DNA of 64,000 nt from Sediminibacterium sp. GTDB taxonomy: Bacteria > Bacteroidota > Bacteroidia > Chitinophagales > Chitinophagaceae. The stretch covers positions 558,001-622,000 of the forward strand of contig NZ_JAHVAA010000014.1 in assembly GCF_019264485.1 (NCBI RefSeq), given 5' to 3'. Below the pieces are notes generated by a model that searched no databases, was not told the origin of the DNA, and worked only from the letters and a program-made list of their open reading frames with translations. A program made the position numbers and the translations under genes. Shown here piece by piece: positions 9,101 through 15,278 of the stretch (the first letter of the stretch is position 1; every line of letters begins with the position of its first letter).

Positions 9101-9871
9101 GAGTACCCGTAAAAAAGGTTTGCCTTCCGCATAGGTAAATTCAAATTTCCCTTTGATATCATCGCTCAATGAGTACCCGTATAAAGCAAGCAGTTTATTC
9201 TTTTCCTTGTCCCAGTTACGAATACTGTCGAAATAAGCCGGGCCATAATTATGTAGCAACTGTAATAACACAATATCCTTGTGTATGCATAGGGGGTGTT
9301 CTGTATCGGAAGAGCAGGTACAACTGGTATCAAAATTTCTTTCTTCATTTTTCTGCAGCAGTATCCTGAATACTTCTCCCTCAAATTCCAGTTCAGCGAG
9401 TACGCGTTCATCTTTTGCTTCGATGATATTGGAGCGGCTGCTTCTTAAAAAATCTTCTGCTTTTTCAACATTCTGTTGCGATGATAACATTTTGATCAGT
9501 TTAAGATCTAATTGTTTCATTTTTACAACAGTATGTTTCTGATTGTAACTCGTTTCTTTTTCTCCCAGTTGATTACGGTCGAGTAAATCCTGCAGATGAA
9601 AAAGTGCTCCGGCTTTATGGCGGCAGATTTCTGAAAGGTTATATGGGCATGAACAGCGGAGCGATAATGTTTTAGGATCTTTAAACTGGTTGATATGTAC
9701 TTTATAAAAAGTAGCATAGCCATCATCTTTTACCCTGAAGACCACATTGGTCATCAGTTCATCATATTCCACCAGTTCTACATTGCCCAGTGCATGAATT
9801 TTTTTCCCTCTGCGGATCACTTCTTCGGTGCCGCTATTGTAAATATGTTTAACCAGATACGGAAGCGCCAT
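6110..9871 (-). CDS. SNF2-family helicase with two SWIM zinc fingers
   Basis: A 1253-residue Swi2/Snf2 ATPase. Helicase motifs are clear in the C-terminal third: ILADDMGLGKT (motif I, about residue 815), DESQAIKN (motif II), LCLSGTPLQNN (motif III), SLKAGGVGLNLTAADYV (motif V) and DRTHRIGQ (motif VI). The N-terminus has a SWIM finger (C73, C75, C83, H85) and a second CxC...CxH set (C184, C186, C195, H197). The long middle region fits the bacterial SNF2-associated domain. It probably remodels or translocates on DNA or nucleoprotein; the target is unknown. It is transcribed alone. Confidence 0.92.
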   Translation of the reverse strand: MALPYLVKHIYNSGTEEVIRRGKKIHALGNVELVEYDELMTNVVFRVKDDGYATFYKVHINQFKDPKTLSLRCSCPYNLSEICRHKAGALFHLQDLLDRNQLGEKETSYNQKHTVVKMKQLDLKLIKMLSSQQNVEKAEDFLRSSRSNIIEAKDERVLAELEFEGEVFRILLQKNEERNFDTSCTCSSDTEHPLCIHKDIVLLQLLHNYGPAYFDSIRNWDKEKNKLLALYGYSLSDDIKGKFEFTYAEGKPFLRVLDTSIKRVSLNPTADLKPKQEETKPTTLVEELEEREKEVLKLGVVVTFNEQQYPYVQLEAVQGEADESQTSYVGKVTKLDLSRFVNTEVFNEDDKGTLQQLRKLMPSEVSRYLDRNSPFSGIWENIIQQHNDELPEETRHLMNEYLHPKIKKLFIDLADSKFIFTLPERKSFTTANLQPVELVTSFISPEFEVSYQKDRYEINCRVKLPLADLNIAENESNSSLFFKYHNQFFTWQRTEDILVLEKFLPTGKIVIAAEDWSAQLQQFILPLSKEFNVHFGNVQKEEVRDIKPEVKVLLKEKGEYLLFQPVFNYKGYDVRSIDKEKIIIPVEDKLLVIQRNLEAEREFIQKIESLHSHFIRPAEGDVLALKGTEVLRNNWFFLFVDAVKEMNIPVYGFEALKNFRFNTAKPSTKIYISSNTDWFDAKVEIHFGEQKVTVDEVKKALSNKQQFVQLGDGTLGILPEEWIKKYSLLFRVGEGKSGSMKLSKYHFSVVEELYMQRDEEELFFQLEEKYDRLKENHSIKEIAAPEHLKSILRPYQESGFQWLNYLREVQWGGILADDMGLGKTIQALSFLYHLKQENGSLKALVVCPTTLMFNWQNEIKKFTPEVSFYVHHGGQRTRENLAATEADVIITTYGTLRSDIKQFVEVAFDYVVLDESQAIKNPSSKVTKAASLIRAKNRLCLSGTPLQNNTFDIYAQMNFLNPGMLGSVEFFKQEFSIPIDKFGEKEQKEHLRKLLFPFILRRTKEQVAKDLPEKQEMVLFCEMGDEQRRIYDAFRNDYRDKILGVVDNQGIQKSQLTILQGLMKLRQICDSPAIIKDEEKFPNASVKLEEIGREITENISNHKALIFSQFLGMLALIKEKMKELGVEYEYFDGSSTVMERERAIQRFQNDDTCRVFLISLKAGGVGLNLTAADYVYIVDPWWNPAVEQQAIDRTHRIGQTKNIFAYRMICTDTVEDKILKLQDRKRSLARELITDDEGFVKNLTREDVEYLFS

Positions 9872-10114
9872 ACATCAATCAGTTGTTAGCAGTAAACAGG
9901 TAAGTTGGCAATTGGCCATACTATACCCCGCTCACCCTTGAAAACAATATTGCCACTGCGAAAAGGGCAATTTGCAAAAGTAAAGGAAAGCAACTGAGTT
10001 AAAGAAGGAAAAAGAAAAGAATGTGGATGAAATGTTTGTTAAGGTTAGATTATGGCCGATGGTCTATAGACTATGGTAGAAAGTTTATTGCCATGGTCTA
10101 TGGACTATCAACTA
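9872..10114. repeat. Gap with CTATGGAC-type palindromic repeat
   Basis: The 243-bp gap between the SNF2 gene and comB holds no convincing gene. Around 10051-10118 it carries degenerate copies of GGTCTATAGACTATGG and GGTCTATGGACTATC, the same word family seen at 25949-26006 and 32602-32634. The frames crossing it are low complexity and look non-coding. Confidence 0.6.
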
Positions 10115-10837
10115 TCAGCCGCAAACCAGATCACCATTCTTATAAATGGGCAATACATTGGCCATATCGGGTGTTACGCAGTATTCAAGATCCGACTCCA
10201 GGCCATAAGATGCCAGCCTGTGCCAATGGGTAGTTCTGCGTATAAACTGGTGCATATCGTTCTGATGGAGGCCGTACATATCGGCTGCCATCAGGCTGCT
10301 GTCGCAGTGAATGGTAAAATGTTCTTTGATGCGATGTATGACTGCACCTGCAAACATGGCGTCTTCCAGGTTAAAACGGTCTTTCCAGGCAGAACAGCCA
10401 AGGATTACATTTTTATTTTGTGCAACAAGGTATTCACATACGGCAGATATATTGGGAAATGACCCTGTTATTACTTCTGAAGCTCCCTTATTCAGTGCCA
10501 TATGCAGCAATTTGGTACCATTGGTAGTGGTGAGTACCAATGTTTTACCTTCTACAAATGAGCGTGGGTATTCTGCAGGGGAGTTTCCATGAGCCAGTCC
10601 GGGAATTATTTTACCGTCTCTTTCACCGGCAGTAATTCCACCTGTCTGTATACCAATTTCTATACATTTATCTACTGCATCCACCGGAATGACTCTTTTT
10701 GCACCATTATACAATGCGGTTGCAATGGTGGATGTAGCCCTGAATACATCAATGATTACTACTACACTGTCTGATACATCATAAATATCAAGCAGCCTCG
10801 GAGAAAGAATGGTATACAAAGTAGGTTTTGCACTCAT
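10115..10837 (-). CDS. comB: 2-phosphosulfolactate phosphatase
   Basis: ComB-family Mg-dependent phosphatase that converts 2-phosphosulfolactate to sulfolactate. The family block IDVFRATSTIATAL is near the N-terminus; TTNGTKLL and GNSPAEYPRSFVEGK follow. The ATG at 10837 (MSAKPTLYT) is preferred over a TTG three codons upstream, because that TTG is part of a perfect TATATTTG -7 box. In methanogens this enzyme belongs to coenzyme M synthesis. Here a role in sulfonate or sulfonolipid metabolism is possible but is inference; no other sulfonate gene is adjacent. Confidence 0.9.
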   Translation of the reverse strand: MSAKPTLYTILSPRLLDIYDVSDSVVVIIDVFRATSTIATALYNGAKRVIPVDAVDKCIEIGIQTGGITAGERDGKIIPGLAHGNSPAEYPRSFVEGKTLVLTTTNGTKLLHMALNKGASEVITGSFPNISAVCEYLVAQNKNVILGCSAWKDRFNLEDAMFAGAVIHRIKEHFTIHCDSSLMAADMYGLHQNDMHQFIRRTTHWHRLASYGLESDLEYCVTPDMANVLPIYKNGDLVCG

Positions 10838-10843
10838 GGGCTG

Positions 10844-10851
10844 CAAATATA
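10844..10851 (-). promoter_or_regulatory. -7 box TATATTTG of comB
   Basis: A perfect match to the Bacteroidota TAnnTTTG element ending 6 nt before the comB ATG, so the transcript would have almost no leader. The -33 element is weak. Confidence 0.45.
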
Positions 10852-10885
10852 CAGTCTATCTGAAAGCATTGTAACAGTTAAAAAT

Positions 10886-10907
10886 GGCCAGCCTCGACAA
10901 GCCGGCC
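10886..10907 (-). terminator. Probable terminator after ssb
   Basis: GGCCAGC and GCCGGCC form a hairpin with one mismatch. On the minus strand it is followed by ATTTTTAAC. It lies 22 bp beyond the ssb stop. Confidence 0.45.
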
Positions 10908-10929
10908 GTATCAGAAAGAAAGGCTACTA

Positions 10930-11262
10930 TTATTTTTTGGGGGTAATAATCAGCATTTCGTTGACATATATTTCTGTGACATTTCTTTTCACACCGGCTT
11001 TATCAGTATAACTGCGGTTCACCAGTTTACCATCTACTGCTATCTGTAAGCCTTTGGACAGGTATTTTTCGGCAAAATCAGCCATTTTACCCCAGGCTAC
11101 TATTGTATGCCATTGGGCCTCACTAACTTTATTGCCATTGGCATCCTTATAGTCTTCATTGGTAGCCAGACTCATATTGGCTACTTTGCGACCAGCTTCG
11201 AGTGTTTTGATTTCAGGTGATTGTCCAAGATGACCAATCAGCTGCACCCTGTTTTTCATCAT
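10930..11262 (-). CDS. ssb: Single-stranded DNA-binding protein
   Basis: An OB-fold SSB. The start MMKNRVQLIGHLGQSPEIK and the segment WHTIVAWGKMADFAEKYL are diagnostic. Reading from here gives about 110 residues, short for SSB because the acidic C-terminal tail with its terminal Phe is missing; it ends MLIITPKK. This resembles the short accessory SSB paralogs found in this phylum. An in-frame ATG at 11316 would add an atypical N-terminus, so 11262 or 11268 is preferred. Without the tail it may lack the usual SSB protein partners. Confidence 0.9.
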   Translation of the reverse strand: MMKNRVQLIGHLGQSPEIKTLEAGRKVANMSLATNEDYKDANGNKVSEAQWHTIVAWGKMADFAEKYLSKGLQIAVDGKLVNRSYTDKAGVKRNVTEIYVNEMLIITPKK

Positions 11263-11532
11263 ATTCATATTACATGATTTAGGTTTGAATAATCTGGTAC
11301 GAATATCTGACTGCATAAACCCTATAGCCGGAACTTATCCGTATACTTCCGATTAAAATCTCTTACCCGGAACTATACCTCAAACGATGTACGTGAAATG
11401 TGTTCTAAAAGGGATCAGGTAGAAATACATACCAACTGCTGCTACAATTACTTTATTTTTTAAAATCCATATAGTATAAGCATACGATTGGTGGTGATTA
11501 CGGTTATTTTCATCGTGAAGAAATTTCCGGCT

Positions 11533-11943
11533 ATGTCTACCAAACAAAAAAAATGTCTTACCTGTCAGCGCATATTAAAAGGGCGTATGGATAAAAAATT
11601 TTGTGATGATTATTGCAGGAGTGCTTTTAATAATAAAAAATACATGGCCGAAAGAGGATTGATTCGTCAGGTGAATCATTTATTGCTGAAAAACAGACGT
11701 ATTCTTGAAACTTTTTTAGAAGGCTCTCATTCTACTGTTACCATCATGCGGAAAACTTTATCGGCAAGGGGTTTTCAGTTCGATTTTTTTACCCACACTT
11801 ATTTTACGGCCGACGGCAAAAAATATGTCTGCTGTTATGATCATGCGTACAGCGAATTGTTCAACGAAGAATTATTGATTACGCGGATGACCAGCAAAAC
11901 AGAGAGCCTGTTTATTCCTTATAACGAATGCGAACGGGGATAA
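11533..11943 (+). CDS. Conserved small protein with N-terminal zinc-ribbon-like cysteines
   Basis: About 136 residues from MSTKQKKCLTCQRILKG. The N-terminus has CLTC and FCDDYCRSAFNN, four cysteines that could bind zinc, and the remainder is basic then mixed alpha/beta. The upstream in-frame ATG at 11488 adds a hydrophobic stretch unlike the rest, so the start at 11533 is chosen. It is transcribed divergently from ssb and its last 32 bp overlap the convergent RlpA-like gene. I recognise no named family and assign no function beyond possible nucleic-acid binding. Confidence 0.7.
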   Translation: MSTKQKKCLTCQRILKGRMDKKFCDDYCRSAFNNKKYMAERGLIRQVNHLLLKNRRILETFLEGSHSTVTIMRKTLSARGFQFDFFTHTYFTADGKKYVCCYDHAYSELFNEELLITRMTSKTESLFIPYNECERG

Positions 11944-12307
11944 GGGTATTACCACTGGTATCTAATTTTTTCATGGCGGCCCTGCTCAAACCTATTACCT
12001 GACCCAGACCAATCGGACCCCGGTCTACAATTTTTACAGTAACGGATGCCCCTGTTATGGTATGTGTAACCACCACCCTTGTACCGAACTTTAATTTTTT
12101 ATGCGATCCGGTAAATTTAACACTATCGTATCTGTTGCCACTGGCTGTTGGCAGTCCCTGCAATTGGTCTGCTATCATAATTGCCTGGCCTATTTCGGTA
12201 CCAATAGAACCAATATCATGTATACCAGGAGCAGTATGCTGTGTGGGTTTACATGCAAACAACAGCAGCATACATAAAATAATACTATATCGGGCAGTGG
12301 TTAACAT
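11912..12307 (-). CDS. RlpA-like double-psi beta-barrel lipoprotein
   Basis: A 131-residue lipoprotein with signal sequence and lipobox LLFAC, then a double-psi beta-barrel. TASGNRYD, LKFGTRVVVTH and VKIVDRGPI match the conserved RlpA core, including the Asp of DRGP. The usual N-terminal ASWYG motif is degenerate. RlpA proteins cleave or bind denuded peptidoglycan glycan strands at septa. There is no SPOR domain, so septal targeting is uncertain. Its 3' end overlaps the convergent neighbour by 32 bp. Confidence 0.82.
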   Translation of the reverse strand: MLTTARYSIILCMLLLFACKPTQHTAPGIHDIGSIGTEIGQAIMIADQLQGLPTASGNRYDSVKFTGSHKKLKFGTRVVVTHTITGASVTVKIVDRGPIGLGQVIGLSRAAMKKLDTSGNTLIPVRIRYKE

Positions 12308-12343
12308 TGGGTTCTAAAAATACATTTTAGTCTGCAATGTACC

Positions 12344-12450
12344 CTGCGGACTACTCTGTATTCTCATCTTCTCTGCAGTCCCTCCCTCCAATAGGGTGAC
12401 GTGAGTAAACCCACCGCAGAGAACATGAGAACACAGAGTTTACGCAGAGA
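12344..12450. repeat. Imperfect inverted repeat, CCGCAGAGAACATGAG family
   Basis: The left arm (about 12344-12376) and right arm (about 12415-12450) are inverted and share words like GCAGAGAA-ATGAGAA-ACAGAGT and CGCAG with scattered mismatches. The same core recurs at 13672-13763 on the other side of gcvT. No coding potential. Confidence 0.7.
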
Positions 12451-12461
12451 AGAACTACAAA

Positions 12462-12494
12462 AAAAGCCGTCCTGCCTGAGGCAGAACGGCTTTT
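12462..12494 (-). terminator. Strong bidirectional terminator after gcvT
   Basis: AAAAGCCGT and ACGGCTTTT arms surround an inner TGCC-TGA-GGCA stem. The minus strand continues with a run of T. It is 19 bp beyond the gcvT stop and shares its core with the hairpin at 3024-3050. Confidence 0.88.
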
Positions 12495-12512
12495 CAAATC
12501 AATTATAGATAG

Positions 12513-13598
12513 TTATGCAAAAGGAAATTTTGACACTTTTGCTTTTACGAGCGTGTTCCTGATATCAATATAAATATCTGTATCGATTGCCGTGAAGGCA
12601 GTATTAACATAACCCAGTCCAACAGCTTTATTAAGTGAAGGCACTTGTGTACCTGATGTTACTTTCCCTATAGTATTGCCAGCTGCATCTTTTATCAGGT
12701 AATCATGACGGGGGATGCCGCGGTCAATCATTTCAAAACCAACCAGCTTACGTGTTACGCCCTCTGCTTTCTGTTTTTCGAGTATGGCCCTCGCTGTAAA
12801 ATCTTTGGTGAATTTTGTGATCCATCCCAGTCCGCCTTCGAGTGGCGATGTGGTATCATCAATATCATTACCATATAAACAATAACCCATTTCCAGACGG
12901 AGCGTATCTCTTGCACCGAGTCCTATTGGTTTTAATCCCTGTGGTCCGCCAATTTCAAAAAGAGCATTCCATATTTTATCGGCTGCCCCATTACTGTCTT
13001 CAAAATAAATTTCCACGCCACCTGCACCTGTATATCCTGTGGCGCTTACCAGAACGTTCTCTACTCCTGCAAATACTCCTTTGGCGAAAGTGTAGTATTT
13101 GAGGTTCATGATATCCATATCGGTAAGTGGTTGCAACATCCTGGTAGCGTTAGGACCCTGAATGGCGAGCAGACAGGTTTTATCGCTTACATTATGCATC
13201 TCCACATTTTCTGTATTGAAACGACTGATCCAGTTCCAGTCTTTTTCAATATTTGATGCATTTACTACAAGCATGTACACTTTATTCTCTTCAATACAAT
13301 ACACAATGAGGTCATCTACAATACCACCTTCTTCATTGGGTAAACAACTGTACTGTGCCTTGCCATTACTAAGTTTGGATGCATCGTTGGAAGTAACACG
13401 CTGAATGAGGTCGAGGGCTTTGTCGCCTTTCAGAATAAATTCACCCATATGGCTTACATCAAATACACCTGCATTCTTACGCACAGCCGCATGCTCATCA
13501 TTAATACCTGAATAACTGATGGGCATATTGTAACCGGCAAACTCTGCCATTTTTGCACCTAATGCAATATGTTTCTCTGTGAAGGGTGTATTTTTCAT
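12513..13598 (-). CDS. gcvT: Aminomethyltransferase (glycine cleavage T protein)
   Basis: GcvT moves the methylene group from the lipoyl arm of GcvH to tetrahydrofolate, releasing ammonia. The 361 residues match the family. Motifs include [21 protein letters not shown], and [13 protein letters not shown] near residue 250. It is monocistronic here; gcvH lies 19 kb away at 32657. A TATTTTTG -7 box at 13619-13626 gives a roughly 20-nt leader. Both flanks carry related inverted repeats. Confidence 0.96.
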   Translation of the reverse strand: MKNTPFTEKHIALGAKMAEFAGYNMPISYSGINDEHAAVRKNAGVFDVSHMGEFILKGDKALDLIQRVTSNDASKLSNGKAQYSCLPNEEGGIVDDLIVYCIEENKVYMLVVNASNIEKDWNWISRFNTENVEMHNVSDKTCLLAIQGPNATRMLQPLTDMDIMNLKYYTFAKGVFAGVENVLVSATGYTGAGGVEIYFEDSNGAADKIWNALFEIGGPQGLKPIGLGARDTLRLEMGYCLYGNDIDDTTSPLEGGLGWITKFTKDFTARAILEKQKAEGVTRKLVGFEMIDRGIPRHDYLIKDAAGNTIGKVTSGTQVPSLNKAVGLGYVNTAFTAIDTDIYIDIRNTLVKAKVSKFPFA

Positions 13599-13618
13599 AT
13601 GCGTCTTTTATCGTGCCG

Positions 13619-13626
13619 CAAAAATA
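13619..13626 (-). promoter_or_regulatory. -7 box TATTTTTG of gcvT
   Basis: A perfect TAnnTTTG match on the minus strand, 20 nt upstream of the gcvT ATG. I see no convincing -33 element. Confidence 0.4.
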
Positions 13627-13671
13627 AGCGAAAGGATGATGGAAGCATAAAATGTTTTGAAATCAGTATTC

Positions 13672-13763
13672 CTCTGCGATAACTTAGTTATCTCATGTTC
13701 TCTGCGGTGATTTTACTCGAATGTTCACCGCAGAGAACATGAGGGAACGGAAGTTTCGCAGAG
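13672..13763. repeat. Inverted repeat with 19-bp perfect core, CCGCAGAGAACATGAG family
   Basis: CTCATGTTCTCTGCGGTGA at 13692-13710 is exactly inverted at 13725-13743. The outer arms (CTCTGCGA..AACTT..GTT) continue the pairing with gaps. It lies between the TraB/GumN-like gene and gcvT and could fold into a long hairpin. It is related to 12344-12450. Confidence 0.8.
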
Positions 13764-13767
13764 AGCT

Positions 13768-14592
13768 TTATTTGAAAGATGGAGCTACACAGTATGCATG
13801 GCTGGAGCCGCATACTACAAAGACTCTTTCCCCTTTTTTGGTGAGTTCTTTTACTGCTGCTACCAGCTGCCGGTTACGGATATCGTTTGATGTGGCCATG
13901 AGTGTTGCCAGGTAACCGGGTAATTCATATTCATCAGATACTTCTCGCCAGTCTGTACCTGCGGGGAAATATTTTTTCCAGGCACGGTCTACATCGGCCA
14001 CTGTTTTGATACTGTCTTGCAAACCCACATGAGCTGCGCGTTTCAGGTATTCTTTAATGAAACGATCTGGTGAAGATGGTTTACCGAAACGAAGATTGCC
14101 AAAATAGGGATTGAGTATTTGCTGTAAAGCAATCTGTTCGCGTGTAAAATAATGTTGCAATGAATCGGCCAATGCTTTTTTGGAAAGATCCCAGTTCATG
14201 ATTTTCACACCATCCCTGTGTGCCAGTGCTTTTAACATCCCTCCTTCTCCCAGTTCTTCCACAGGATCCATAAAAGGCGGTAGCAGAAACCCCAGCCGGC
14301 CTTCTACCAGTGCGATTGTGGGTTGAAATTCGCTCCAGCGGTTTTCCATTTGTATAATCTGTGGATCCTTGCTGTTTTTGGTGTGTGTGGCGCCAAAGAT
14401 CAGTGCTGTATTTGTTTCTATAATATAAGGGCGTTCATGTTCTCCCGTATACTGAAGAAATGGCACAATACTGTCTGCTGTATTCCAGCCTGTTTGTGGA
14501 ACATAATATTTGGGAGACTTCCATGCCATCAGGTAAATGATAGACAGGATGAGTACTATTACAAATACAGATCGGAGTAGTAATCTTTTCAT
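13768..14592 (-). CDS. TraB/GumN-like protein with N-terminal membrane anchor
   Basis: About 274 residues from MKRLLLRSVFVIVLIL, a single N-terminal anchor or signal. Two histidine motifs fit the TIKI/TraB/GumN fold: ALIFGATHTK near the start of the domain and VFVVCGSSHAYC near the C-terminus. Glutamate in ALVEGR may complete a metal site. Enzymatic activity is unproven for most relatives. It lies downstream of a small lipoprotein in the same direction. The start at 14592 is chosen because translation from 14613 adds residues before the anchor. Confidence 0.6.
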   Translation of the reverse strand: MKRLLLRSVFVIVLILSIIYLMAWKSPKYYVPQTGWNTADSIVPFLQYTGEHERPYIIETNTALIFGATHTKNSKDPQIIQMENRWSEFQPTIALVEGRLGFLLPPFMDPVEELGEGGMLKALAHRDGVKIMNWDLSKKALADSLQHYFTREQIALQQILNPYFGNLRFGKPSSPDRFIKEYLKRAAHVGLQDSIKTVADVDRAWKKYFPAGTDWREVSDEYELPGYLATLMATSNDIRNRQLVAAVKELTKKGERVFVVCGSSHAYCVAPSFK

Positions 14593-14705
14593 ACAGATGA
14601 TTTGTGGTGACATGTTTGCAGGGCATAAGTTTATCCCTCCACCATCCCACCGGGTTAAGAACCGGTTGCAAGTGGGTGCATCATCCGAAAGCAGAAAATA
14701 AAATA

Positions 14706-15107
14706 TTATTGAAGCTGAACCTGACTGGAGTGGATGGTTACTTTAATTTTTTCACTTAATTCTTTGATACGATCATAAGCGGTTTCGCTGTTTACATCTT
14801 TATCAAACCTTATCCTGAGTCTGCCAGAGCGGAGTCTAACATATACTCTTGTATCATCTTCCAGTGAAATTGTTCCATCAAGGTCATCGGTATCAAGGCT
14901 GGAATTAGAGTCCAGTGCCTGATCTATTACCCTGGCTACCTGTTTGGTTTTTGAGCGGCTGAATTTCGCATCCATCCGGTATTGGTGATCACTTTCTTTT
15001 ACCGTGATCGTTGTTTTTCCATCGTGGATACGTTCGGAATGATAACGAACACATCCTGTTAATACCATGATACAGATGGCAATGGCAACAGTGTATTTCA
15101 TTTTCAT
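14706..15107 (-). CDS. Small lipoprotein of unknown function
   Basis: A 133-residue protein with signal sequence and lipobox LTGC, so it is probably lipidated at Cys19. The mature part is highly charged and hydrophilic, with repeated D/K/R-rich strands such as SLEDDTRVYVRLRSGRLRIRF. No catalytic motif is visible. It lies about 110 bp upstream of the TraB/GumN-like gene, same strand. The family was not recognised. Confidence 0.7.
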   Translation of the reverse strand: MKMKYTVAIAICIMVLTGCVRYHSERIHDGKTTITVKESDHQYRMDAKFSRSKTKQVARVIDQALDSNSSLDTDDLDGTISLEDDTRVYVRLRSGRLRIRFDKDVNSETAYDRIKELSEKIKVTIHSSQVQLQ

Positions 15108-15225
15108 GTGTTAGCTTTTATTGATTGGGGTTACATAGAATTCACCAATAAACATTACAGGCTGCTTGAATTTTGTTGTGGCATATTTCATGCATCTATT
15201 CTATGGTTTTGAAAAGAGAAGGGAA

Positions 15226-15255
15226 GAACCCCCTCGTGAGAACAGGACGGGGTTC
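15226..15255 (-). terminator. Terminator after the PspC-domain gene
   Basis: GAACCCC (15226-15232) and GGGGTTC (15249-15255) form a hairpin followed by TTTTTT on the plus strand and a pyrimidine-rich stretch on the minus strand. It lies just beyond the stop at 15279. Confidence 0.65.
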
Positions 15256-15278
15256 TTTTTTCCCAACTTCAACCATCT

